Positions 49,142 through 57,630 of a stretch of 64,000 nucleotides of DNA are shown here, piece by piece (the stretch's first letter is position 1; every line of letters begins with the position of its first letter). The position numbers and the translations under genes are program-made. The stretch spans positions 682,001 through 746,000 of the forward strand of contig NZ_CP050954.1 in assembly GCF_012273015.1 (NCBI RefSeq), read 5' to 3'. The notes below the pieces were generated by a model that had not been told where the DNA came from, did not search any database, and saw nothing but the letters and a program-made list of their open reading frames with translations. The DNA is from Hymenobacter sp. BT18. Its GTDB lineage: Bacteria; Bacteroidota; Bacteroidia; Cytophagales; Hymenobacteraceae.

Positions 49142-52000
49142 TTACTGCTTGCTGAAGCGGGTAGTCAGCTGCTGACGGTCCAGGGTCTGCACGACGAGAG
49201 TGTAGAGCCCAGGCTTCAGGGCCGATACGTCGACGGATTTGCCATCGTAGGTACCCCGCCATACCTCGCGGCCGTCCAGGCCCACGATGCGCAGCTGCTC
49301 ACCTGTTTGCAGCTTGGCAGAGGCCAGCGTGAGGCGGTCAGCTACCGGGTTGGGATAAAGCTCCAGGCCGGCTTTGGTGGCGGGTGCGCCCTTCAGGGCT
49401 ATAGCGGCCCCGCCCACCCGGCTAATGCGCACCCAATTCAGGTTCCAGCCCGCGCTCTGGGCGTAGACACCGAAGTTATAGGTCCCGGCATTAATGCTCA
49501 CCGTCTTCGACACGGTCGTCCAATTCTGCCAGCCCCCCGTGCCGGGAATTGTGGTGTTGCCCAGCTGGATGCTGCCGGCGTTCAGGTCGGCGGAGATGGT
49601 GCCCCCGGCTACGGCGCTGGCCACGCGGTACTCAATGGTGTATTGGCCCGTCGTGGGGAAGTTGATGCCGTTCCAGACCAGGTAGTCTCCTGGGTCCACC
49701 GTGCCCATATCCTGGCCGCCTTCCGAGCAGGTTTCCACCACCATGCCGTTGTTCACGTTGGCAGCTTCGGCCTGCAAGGTGGTAGTAAAGGCCGAGGCCA
49801 CCGGCGTCAGGCGCCACTGCTGGCCGGGCGTGCCGTTGTCGGGCCACTGCTGCACGGCAGCGCTGCCGGCGGTAGAGCCGCCGGCTACTTCCACCAGTTT
49901 GCCGCTGTGCTTGGCAATCAGCTTGAAGTACCCGTCGCCGGTGCTTTGGGCAATGAACTGCTGGTTAGCGCCGCCCACGTAGCTCCACTGGTTCAGGCGG
50001 GCACCATCGGCGGTGCTAACGCCCGCCACATCAAGGGCTTTGCCGCTATGCACGGCCGTAATCTGATACACGCCCCCGCCCAAGTGGGTGAAGTTGAACT
50101 GCTGGCAGGTGCAGCCGTTGTTGGTCCACTGAATCAGCAGGGCTCCATCGGCAGTGTTGGCGCCGTCCACGTCCAGGTTCAGGCCGCTGTTGCGGTTTTG
50201 CAGGGTATACGTGCCGCTCAAGTTGGTAACACCAGCCGTGCGCACCCGCAGGGAGGAGGCGCGGTCGTTCCAGGTGTTGCCTACCAGACAGCTGTTGCTG
50301 GCATTCACCACTATCGAAGCCCCGGCGAAGTTGTCGTTTTCGTAGAGCACCACTTCGTAGCCGGTATTCACCTTCACCGAAGAAATGTCGTCGTTGAGGA
50401 TACCGCGGCTCTGCAGGGCGGCCAGGGTGTAGTCGCCGGCATCGAGGCCCACCGCCGTGCCGGTATAGTTGCAGTCCTTGTACATCATGGCTACGCCGCT
50501 GGTGCTGGTGCCCACCGGCGCGGTGCCGGAAATGGTAAACGTGCCCAGGGAGCCGTAGTCGGAGTACCCGTCGGTGGTGGGGTTGCCGGAGCTGGTGCCG
50601 TCCACCTGCAGGTAATAGGTACCCGCGCCCAGGTTAGCACTGACGGTGGCATTCAGGGCTCCGCCGGTATCGAAGGTGCCGATCAGGGTGCCGCCGCTGT
50701 TGAAGAGGCGCGCCACAATGTCCAGGTCGCCGTGGCGGCCTACGGTGTTCACGTTCAGGTTGACGGCGCCGCCGCTGGTGGTGAAGGAGAAGTAGTCTTG
50801 GTCAGAAGTCCGTTCGATGATGCCCCGGCCCGAAAGGCCAGTGCCGTTGCGGGTCAGGCCGGTAGCCCCGCTGATGCTGTTGCTGTGGTCGTCGTTGCGG
50901 TAGCCCACGTTGTAGGGCGCCCCCGACATAATAGCCAGGTCATCCTGGGTCTGGCTGGCTGAGGCATACTCGCCGCGGCTCCAGTGCGTAACGGGCTTGT
51001 AGTAGCCTGCGCCCATGATGGGCGCCCAACGCGTGGAGCTTTTGCCGTCGTAGTACTCTTCCTGGGGGTTCAGGCGGCCGTCGTGGCTCAGACCCAGGGT
51101 GTGGCCCACCTCGTGCGAAGAGGCTTCCCCTCCAGCTTTGGGGTCCGACATAAACACCCAGCACGGAGTATCGTCGTTCCAGTTGAAGGACTGCAGGTAC
51201 GCCACCCCGCCAGCGCCCGGGGCAGCCGTGTTGGTAGGCGTCACGATGCAGCGCATGCGCATGTTCTTGGGGTAGGAGTTGAACACAGCCTCATCGGTCG
51301 TCACGTTCAGGTTGAACGGCCGGAAATCCTCGCTCACCAACTCCCAAAACTCCTGAATCTGGGCGTCGTTGATGCCCGCGGGTGCCGCGTTGATGGGGTT
51401 GCCGTTGTTCCAGGGCGTGCCGGACACGTACTGCCCATCGAAGTCGAGCATGATACAGCCCCGGGCGCCGGGGTAGCTCTGCAAGGATATCACTGCTGCC
51501 GCCGAGGCCTGATTGCCGGACCGACGCAGCTGGTTCTGGTTCATGCCCGTGGGCTTGTCGTAGTCGATGCAGATGACTTTGTTAATGTCTACTTCCTGCA
51601 CGAAAGCGTTGCCCTGCTCATCGGCGGAGTAGCGGTAGGCGCGCTTGGTGCCGCGCAGGATGATATTGCCTTCTACTTTCCGGCCTTCGATGCGCACCAG
51701 AAAGGAGGAGCCTTCCACGCCCTGCACCTCTCCTACCAGGTACTCGCCCGTAGCGGAAAGGTCCTGCCGGTAGTTGATTTTGCCGGTGAGGGTTTGGGAG
51801 GCCGACACGCGCAACGTGACCGTGGGGCTGGTTTGGCGGCGCGCCGTGCCGGCTGCTACCTGGGTTTCCAGCTGCTGCACGAGCGTTTGCGCGGTGCCGA
51901 GGCGGAACTTGGGCCCGTCGGGTCGGTTCTGCTGCGCCGAGGCAGTGAAGCTACCCAGCAGCAGCGCCGCGCTCAGCCCGTAGGAATAAACTTTTTTCAT
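49142..52000 (-). CDS. secreted metzincin protease with PPC, crystallin, ricin-B, CBM6 and T9SS domains
   Basis: 952 residues from the ATG at 52000. Signal peptide to 22; pro-region; metalloprotease domain with zinc motif SSHEVGHTLGLSHDG (His296, Glu297, His300, His306), i.e. the HExxHxxGxxH metzincin consensus. Then a PPC domain (about 400-510, QDYFSFTTSGGAVNLNV), a beta/gamma-crystallin domain (about 515-605, MYKDCNYTGTAVGLDAG), a ricin-B-type lectin/CBM13 unit (about 610-755, NSGLNLDVDGANTADGALLI, QQF/QQW motifs), CBM6 (about 765-880) and a T9SS domain from LYPNPVADRLTL. The lectin is the only large insertion relative to the neighbouring chitinase and glucanase tails. Confidence 0.9.
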   Translation of the reverse strand: MKKVYSYGLSAALLLGSFTASAQQNRPDGPKFRLGTAQTLVQQLETQVAAGTARRQTSPTVTLRVSASQTLTGKINYRQDLSATGEYLVGEVQGVEGSSFLVRIEGRKVEGNIILRGTKRAYRYSADEQGNAFVQEVDINKVICIDYDKPTGMNQNQLRRSGNQASAAAVISLQSYPGARGCIMLDFDGQYVSGTPWNNGNPINAAPAGINDAQIQEFWELVSEDFRPFNLNVTTDEAVFNSYPKNMRMRCIVTPTNTAAPGAGGVAYLQSFNWNDDTPCWVFMSDPKAGGEASSHEVGHTLGLSHDGRLNPQEEYYDGKSSTRWAPIMGAGYYKPVTHWSRGEYASASQTQDDLAIMSGAPYNVGYRNDDHSNSISGATGLTRNGTGLSGRGIIERTSDQDYFSFTTSGGAVNLNVNTVGRHGDLDIVARLFNSGGTLIGTFDTGGALNATVSANLGAGTYYLQVDGTSSGNPTTDGYSDYGSLGTFTISGTAPVGTSTSGVAMMYKDCNYTGTAVGLDAGDYTLAALQSRGILNDDISSVKVNTGYEVVLYENDNFAGASIVVNASNSCLVGNTWNDRASSLRVRTAGVTNLSGTYTLQNRNSGLNLDVDGANTADGALLIQWTNNGCTCQQFNFTHLGGGVYQITAVHSGKALDVAGVSTADGARLNQWSYVGGANQQFIAQSTGDGYFKLIAKHSGKLVEVAGGSTAGSAAVQQWPDNGTPGQQWRLTPVASAFTTTLQAEAANVNNGMVVETCSEGGQDMGTVDPGDYLVWNGINFPTTGQYTIEYRVASAVAGGTISADLNAGSIQLGNTTIPGTGGWQNWTTVSKTVSINAGTYNFGVYAQSAGWNLNWVRISRVGGAAIALKGAPATKAGLELYPNPVADRLTLASAKLQTGEQLRIVGLDGREVWRGTYDGKSVDVSALKPGLYTLVVQTLDRQQLTTRFSKQ

Positions 52001-52153
52001 GGAGAGAAGAAAGAAGTGAGATGAGGTGGTGAGAAAAAACCCGGCGGGCATAGCGCCGCCAGCAGCCCGGCCAACGGCCCGGCTTACAAGCGCAAAAGGT
52101 CAGGTGAGAGGTAGAATGGGACTAAGAGCCGATCAGACTAGGTGCAATGCAAA

Positions 52154-52180
52154 GGGGAAGCTGGCTAGGCCGGCTTCCCC
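52154..52180 (-). terminator. hairpin after glucanase gene
   Basis: A 12-bp stem with one wobble (52154-52165 with 52169-52180); the minus-strand side continues TTTGC. Confidence 0.55.
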
Positions 52181-52193
52181 TGCATTCACTTAT

Positions 52194-54413
52194 CTACTGG
52201 CGGCTGAAGCGACGGGTGATTAGTTGACCGTCTTTGGCCGTGACGACCAAGGTGTAGAGCCCGGCCTTGAGCGCGCGCACACTCAGCGTGCCCTGGTCCA
52301 AGGTGCCGCTGGCCACGCGCCGCCCCTGCATGTCCAGCACCGTATAGCCACTGCCGGCCAGGTTCAGCGGCGAGACCACCTGCAGCCGGTCCGCCACCGG
52401 GTTCGGATACAGCTGCGTGGCCTGCGCCTCGGCTGACTCCTGGGCCGAGAGGGCCGTGCCCCGCCCCGCCGCTTTGCTGATGCGCACCCAGTTCAGGTTC
52501 CAGCCCCCGGTCTGGGCGTAGACACCAAAGTTGTAGGTGCCCGCATTAATGGTCACCGTCTTCGAAACCGTCGTCCAGTTCTGCCAGCCCCCCGTGCCGG
52601 GAATCGTGGTGTTGCCCAGCTGAATGCTGCCCGCGTTCAGGTCCGAGGAAATCGTGCCGCCGGCCCCGCCGCTGGCCACGCGGTACTCAATCAGGTACTG
52701 ACCCGTGGTGGGGAAGCTGATGGTGTTCCAGACCAGGTAGTCGCCGGCATCCACCCAGCCCATGTTCTGCCCGCCCCCCGTGTCGGTGGTTGTCTCCGCC
52801 GTCATGCCATTGTTGACGTTGGCTGCTTCCGCCTGCAGCGTCACGCTGAAGCCCGTGCTGGTGGTGGCGCGCACCCGCAGCGAGGTGGCCTTGTCGTTCC
52901 AGTTGCCCGTGCCCAGGGCGTTGCCCACCAGGCAGCTGTTGCCGGCGCTGCCCACCGTCAAGGCCCCGCCCGTGAAGTTGTCGTTCTCGTAGAGCACCAC
53001 TTCGTAGCCGGCGTTGACCTTGAGCGAGGAAATATCATCGTTGAGGATGCCCCGGCTCTGCAGCGCGGCCAGGCTGTAGTCGCCCGCGCCCAGGCCCACG
53101 GCCGTACCCGTGTAGTTGCAGTCCTTGTACATCACGGCCACGCCCGTTACCGGGGGGGTAGTTCCGGCGAAGCCCCCAAACGTAGCTACCACCTTAGTGG
53201 GCTGGGCCGCGTGCAGGCTGGAGGACTGGTCATTTACATCATCATAAGCGAAGCCGTAGTTCAGGTTGTCGACGCTGATGCCACCCTGGTGCCAGAACTT
53301 GGCGTAGTAGTTGGCCGGGGCCGTAAGGTAGTACTGGCTGGCGTTGTACCAGTTCTGCTGGCCGGGGTTGGCAGTGGTGGTGTTCACCACGTGGCGGTTG
53401 ATGGCCGCGCACAGCTGCGACTGAATTACCAGGTCCAGGTCGCCGTCGCCCACGCGCTGGTCGAGCACCCCCTTGCCTTCCAGTACTTCCTGGGTAGTAG
53501 GCTTGCGCGACACGATGCCCGTGCGGCCCGCAAAGCCTCCCGACTGGCCTACCACTGTAAGGCGGCCGTTGCTGATGCGGCCTTTGAACACGCCCGCGTC
53601 GCCGGCGTAGAAAATCAGGTCTTCGTTGACGTACTTGTTCCAGATGGCGTCGATGTAAGAGCCGAAGTAATTAGCGTAGGCTCCACCCGTCTGGAACGGG
53701 GCCGACTTGCCGGGGCAGGTAATCGTGCCAGCCGCAGCATTGCGCAGACCCTGGAACTCGGCGGGCGCGAAGCTCTGGTAGGCGGCCAGGATGTCGGCGT
53801 GGCTTTTCAGCTCGCCGGCGCGCTTGTAGTAGCCATTACCCCATAGCTCCAGGCCCATGGGGTAGTTGTAGGAGTCTACGCGGGTGTGGTTGCCAAAGAA
53901 CCCGTACTGGTTGTTGGTCAGCTCAATGAACTCGTAACGAATGCCCTTGTTCGGATCGTTGGGGTTCTGAAAGTCCGGGGCCGCGTAGCCTGAAGGCGCC
54001 CCCGAAGGCCCAAAGAAATACAGGTACAGCTGCTGGCCTTGGGAGATGAATACCCGGCAGCCGGCTATGTAGGGCAGCGTGAAAGTTTTGTTGGGAATGT
54101 TGCTCAGCCGGGTGAAACAGGCCGCATACTTGGAGTTCTGCCCTGGCCCGGTGTTGCCGTTATAAGTTGGACCCGTCACCGTATTGTAGGAAGAAGACAT
54201 GGGCAATACCTGCCCGTTGGCGGCATTGATCCAGACATGGTTGCCGGCACCATCGATGCCCACAATAGCCACGTAGAGGTCGGTATCGGGGAAAGGCGAG
54301 TTGTTGGCGATGGTGAACGGAATGCTGCCCTGGGCGCGGCTGGACGCGGGTAGCAGCAAAAGCCAAAGCAGGGCGGCAACGCCCAGCAGCGAAGTGCGGA
54401 AAGATTTGAGCAT
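52194..54413 (-). CDS. secreted GH64-type beta-1,3-glucanase with crystallin, CBM6 and T9SS tail
   Basis: 739 residues. Signal peptide to about 27; residues 30-410 match the GH64/thaumatin-like laminarinase family: IPFTIANNSPFPDTDLYVAI, FGNHTRVDSYNYPMGLELWG, PAEFQGLRN, YANYFGSYIDAIWNKY, NYYAKFWHQGGISVDNLNYG and FAYDDVNDQSSSLHA. Then the beta/gamma-crystallin (about 425-515), CBM6 (about 525-645) and a T9SS domain nearly identical to the chitinase tail. It releases oligosaccharides from beta-1,3-glucan, a fungal wall polymer complementary to chitin. Crystallin-CBM6-T9SS DNA (52200-53150) repeats 47090-48020. Confidence 0.88.
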   Translation of the reverse strand: MLKSFRTSLLGVAALLWLLLLPASSRAQGSIPFTIANNSPFPDTDLYVAIVGIDGAGNHVWINAANGQVLPMSSSYNTVTGPTYNGNTGPGQNSKYAACFTRLSNIPNKTFTLPYIAGCRVFISQGQQLYLYFFGPSGAPSGYAAPDFQNPNDPNKGIRYEFIELTNNQYGFFGNHTRVDSYNYPMGLELWGNGYYKRAGELKSHADILAAYQSFAPAEFQGLRNAAAGTITCPGKSAPFQTGGAYANYFGSYIDAIWNKYVNEDLIFYAGDAGVFKGRISNGRLTVVGQSGGFAGRTGIVSRKPTTQEVLEGKGVLDQRVGDGDLDLVIQSQLCAAINRHVVNTTTANPGQQNWYNASQYYLTAPANYYAKFWHQGGISVDNLNYGFAYDDVNDQSSSLHAAQPTKVVATFGGFAGTTPPVTGVAVMYKDCNYTGTAVGLGAGDYSLAALQSRGILNDDISSLKVNAGYEVVLYENDNFTGGALTVGSAGNSCLVGNALGTGNWNDKATSLRVRATTSTGFSVTLQAEAANVNNGMTAETTTDTGGGQNMGWVDAGDYLVWNTISFPTTGQYLIEYRVASGGAGGTISSDLNAGSIQLGNTTIPGTGGWQNWTTVSKTVTINAGTYNFGVYAQTGGWNLNWVRISKAAGRGTALSAQESAEAQATQLYPNPVADRLQVVSPLNLAGSGYTVLDMQGRRVASGTLDQGTLSVRALKAGLYTLVVTAKDGQLITRRFSRQ
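52200..53150 (-). repeat. long direct repeat encoding exoenzyme tail, copy 2
   Basis: Counterpart of 47090-48020, same orientation. The near-identity includes silent positions, pointing to recent duplication or gene conversion between the two tails rather than selection on protein alone. Confidence 0.75.
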
Positions 54414-55038
54414 GGTTGTGGGAGTTTGGTGAGAAGAGGCAATACCAGTTCAGCCTCACCTGGGGCGTGAGGACAGCAACTTCAGGGCGGAGGGTTCTGC
54501 AGCCGGCACTAAGAAAGACTTCGGCCCCGGAGGGACGCCACCAGGCAGCAGAGGATACAATAGGAAGCGTGGCTGCCGAAAGCAGGCAGTGTGGGGAAGC
54601 GGCGCGTTTGAAAGATAGTTGGCTTTTTAGAAGAAATAAAAGCCGTAATCCAAGCCAAACAAGCGGAAAAGTCTCTGCTATTGCGCTTAGAACGCACGCG
54701 GGTCGGCCCAGGCCCGCATCCAGCAGCTAACATGCGCCCACTGTTGCAAACCTGGCAGCTGAACCGTTTTTCGCTTAAAAAACAATCAAAATAATTCCGT
54801 TAACGCGCAAGTTTATTGCAACATCGGCAGCGGCAGCTACTATTCTCGGGGGTTTGCAACCTAAACTGCGGAGCTACGGTACTACCCAACCAGTTGCGCC
54901 GGGTCCGCACCGGTCGTCAACAAAAAGTTGACTGCTTCCTGCAACCCTGTAGGTACATTCATTGCCCCTTGCGGGGGCGGCGGCCTTGCCGCAGCCACGT
55001 GCAACGTCCATAACTTTTCAGGTAGCTACCCGGTTTTC
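54414..55038. other. divergent intergenic region, glucanase/efflux operon
   Basis: About 625 bp with no supported gene. It contains GTCAAC-N5-GTTGAC at 54916-54932 (6-bp inverted repeat around AAAAA), operator-like and 107 nt upstream of the tolC-like ATG. An AT-rich patch lies at 54770-54815. No exact -7 box was seen for either flanking gene. Confidence 0.4.
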
Positions 55039-56412
55039 ATGGCTATGTGCCTTTTTCAATCATGTGCGCGCACGGTGGGCGGGGTTCTGCTCGGCCTGCT
55101 GGGCGTACTGCACCCTCAGGCCGGAAAAGCCCAGACGGCCGCCCCGGCCGGGCCGCCCACCGGGCCTCTCTCCCTCGCGCAGTGCCTGCAAGTCGCCCTC
55201 GTCAACCAGCCCGACGTACGCCAGGCCCGCCTCAACGAAGAAACGGCTGAGGCCGACATCCGCATTGCCCGGGCTGCCTGGCTGCCGCAGGTGGGTCTCA
55301 CGGCTTCGGCCCAGCACTATTTCGGGCTGCCTTTCACCGTCATTCCCATTGATGGCGTGAATACCCCGCGCCAGATTGGACTGCGCAACACGTCTACCAT
55401 TGGGCTGAGTGGCACGCAGGTTATCTACAACAACGACGTGAACCTGGCCGCCCGCGGGGCCCGCTTCACCCGCCAGGGTGCCCGCCAAAATACCACCAAC
55501 ACCCGCATTGGGGTGGTAGCGGCCGTGAGCAAGGCGTTTTACGACATCCTGCTCTCGCAGCGACAGGTAGCCGTTTTTCAGGAAGACGTGACCCGCCTGC
55601 AGCGCAACCTGCGCGATGCCCGGGCCCGCTATGAAGTGGGCCTGGTGGATAAGACCGACTTTCTGCAGGCGGAAATTTCCCTGAACAACTCCCTCGCCGG
55701 CCAGAAGCAGGCCCAGGAAAGCATCAAAGCCAAAACCGCTTACCTCAAGGAGTTGATGGGGCTGCCGCTCGCTCAGCCCGTGGCCCTGCAGTACGACACC
55801 CTGCGCCTGGAGCAGGAGGCCGCCCTCGACACCACAGCGGGCCTGAATCCGAACAACCGCATCGAGATTCAGCAACTGCAGACTCAGAAGTCTTTGCAGG
55901 GCGTTACGGTTGACTACTACCGCCTGGGCTTTTTGCCGTCGTTTTCGGCGTTTGGCAACTACAACTCGGTGTACCAGAACAACAACCTCAGCGACTTGTA
56001 CGGCCGGCGCTTTCCCAACTCTTTTGCCGGGCTGCAAGCCACGCTGCCCATCTTCACGGGCTTTCGGCGCACCCAGAATTTGCGCCGGGCCCGTCTCCAG
56101 GACCAGCGCCTCGACGAGGAAATCAGCAGCACCCGCAACCAGATCAGCACGGAATACGCCCGGGCCCTGGCTTCTTACAACAGCTACTACAACGATTACC
56201 TCCTGGGCAAGCGCAACCTTGAGCTGTCGAAGCAGGTGTACACGGTAGTAGAGCTTCAGTACAAGGAAGGCATCAAAACCTACCTCGACCTGCTGGTGGC
56301 GCAAACCACCCTGCGCACTTCCCAGCTTAACTACTACAGCGCCCTGTTTCAGGTGCTGGCCAGCAAAGTAGATGTGCAGCGCGCCCAGGGCGTGCTCCCC
56401 ACCGACTATTAA
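55039..56412 (+). CDS. TolC-family outer membrane efflux protein
   Basis: 457 residues with a signal peptide (VGGVLLGLLGVLHPQAGKAQ) and the two TolC/OEP repeats: SLAQCLQVALVNQPDVRQARLNEETAEADIRIARAAWLPQVGL and the C-terminal half starting NNRIEIQQLQTQKSLQGVTVDYYRLGFLP, each with long coiled-coil helices (RQVAVFQEDVTRLQRNLRDA). It forms the outer-membrane channel of a tripartite pump. First gene of an operon; the adaptor starts 14 bp downstream. ATG at 55039 preferred over 54928 for its signal peptide. Confidence 0.92.
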   Translation: MAMCLFQSCARTVGGVLLGLLGVLHPQAGKAQTAAPAGPPTGPLSLAQCLQVALVNQPDVRQARLNEETAEADIRIARAAWLPQVGLTASAQHYFGLPFTVIPIDGVNTPRQIGLRNTSTIGLSGTQVIYNNDVNLAARGARFTRQGARQNTTNTRIGVVAAVSKAFYDILLSQRQVAVFQEDVTRLQRNLRDARARYEVGLVDKTDFLQAEISLNNSLAGQKQAQESIKAKTAYLKELMGLPLAQPVALQYDTLRLEQEAALDTTAGLNPNNRIEIQQLQTQKSLQGVTVDYYRLGFLPSFSAFGNYNSVYQNNNLSDLYGRRFPNSFAGLQATLPIFTGFRRTQNLRRARLQDQRLDEEISSTRNQISTEYARALASYNSYYNDYLLGKRNLELSKQVYTVVELQYKEGIKTYLDLLVAQTTLRTSQLNYYSALFQVLASKVDVQRAQGVLPTDY

Positions 56413-56426
56413 TTCTTGATTTAGCA

Positions 56427-57569
56427 ATGCATACGAACTACCGAATCTGGGGGGCAGCGTTGGGCCTGCTTAGCCTAAGCGCGTGCGGCAACAAAGAAGC
56501 CGAACAGCAAAAAAATGCCGCCCCACCACCTACCCCCGTTACGCTGGTGACGGCCCGCACCACCGACGCCGTGTACTACGACGACTACCCGGCCACCGTC
56601 GTAGCCATCAACAACGTGGAGCTGCGCAGCCAGATTACGGGCTTCGTCACGGCTATTTCCTTTAAGGAAGGCGAAATAGTGCCCAAGGGCAAGACGCTCT
56701 ACGAAATAGACCGCCGCAAATACGAAGCCGCCTACCAGCAGGCCTTGGCGGGCCTGCGCACAGCCCGCGCCCTGGCCCAGAATGCCAAAGTGAACCTGGA
56801 CCGCTACCAGCGCCTGCTGCAGCAGGATGCCATTGCCCGCCAGATCGTGGATAACGCCGCCACCTCCTACGCCACGGCCCAGGCTCAGATTGCCGAGGCC
56901 CAGGCCGGGGTGAACTCGGCCCGCACCGACCTCGACTTTGCTTCTATCAAAGCCCCCTTCACCGGGCGCATTGGCATCTCACAGGTGCGCCTAGGCTCCC
57001 AGGTTAGTGCGGGCAGCACCCTGCTCAATACCGTCAGCGCCGAAAACCCGATGGGCGTGGACTTCGTGGTGACGGAGGCGGATCTGGCCCGGTTCGTGGC
57101 CTTGCAAAACCAGCGCGGCACCGCTTCCGACTCTACCTTCCGCCTCGATTTGCCCGATGGTACCACCTACAACCAACCGGGCAAGATTTTGGCCATCGAC
57201 CGGGGCGTGAACCAGCAGACGGGTACTGTGCAGGTGCGGGTGCAGTTCCCGAACCCCGAGCGCAAACTCAAGGATGGACTCAGTGCCGTACTACGCGTGC
57301 TCAACCGCCAGTCGGGCCGCCGCATTGTAGTGCCCTTTAAGGCCGTGGTGGAGCAGATGGGCGAGAACTTCGTGTTTGTGGCTGGCGACTCCAGCAAGGC
57401 CCGCCAGCACAAGGTGCAGTTGGGTCCCCGCCTGCGCGACCAGATTGTCATCATGTCCGGCATCAACGAAGGCGACCAAGTAGTAACGGAGGGCCTGAAC
57501 CGCCTGCGCGACGGGGGCCAGATTCAGACGGGTCCCACTCCTGCCCCAACGCCCGCGGCTACCAAATAA
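56427..57569 (+). CDS. RND efflux periplasmic adaptor (MFP) lipoprotein
   Basis: 380 residues. Lipobox GLLSLSACGNKEAEQQ anchors it in the inner membrane. Then a barrel-sandwich hybrid split by a coiled-coil hairpin (EIDRRKYEAAYQQALAGLRTARALAQNAKVNLDRYQRLLQQDAIARQ), LDFASIKAPFTGRIGISQVRLGSQV for the lipoyl half, and beta-barrel and membrane-proximal domains to the end. It links the RND pump to TolC. Second gene of the operon. Confidence 0.93.
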   Translation: MHTNYRIWGAALGLLSLSACGNKEAEQQKNAAPPPTPVTLVTARTTDAVYYDDYPATVVAINNVELRSQITGFVTAISFKEGEIVPKGKTLYEIDRRKYEAAYQQALAGLRTARALAQNAKVNLDRYQRLLQQDAIARQIVDNAATSYATAQAQIAEAQAGVNSARTDLDFASIKAPFTGRIGISQVRLGSQVSAGSTLLNTVSAENPMGVDFVVTEADLARFVALQNQRGTASDSTFRLDLPDGTTYNQPGKILAIDRGVNQQTGTVQVRVQFPNPERKLKDGLSAVLRVLNRQSGRRIVVPFKAVVEQMGENFVFVAGDSSKARQHKVQLGPRLRDQIVIMSGINEGDQVVTEGLNRLRDGGQIQTGPTPAPTPAATK

Positions 57570-57630
57570 TTGACCGTCATGACGGTCTGGAGAAGTTGGC
57601 CGCCTTGGCCTCAAGTATAATTACCGACTC

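Noticed and set aside
49307..50962. 551-codon ORF opposite the metalloprotease
   Set aside because: Antisense shadow; the minus-strand gene has the HExxHxxGxxH site and ordered domains.
55060..56427. 455-codon antisense ORF opposite tolC
   Set aside because: Opposite a well-supported gene; biased composition and no motifs.
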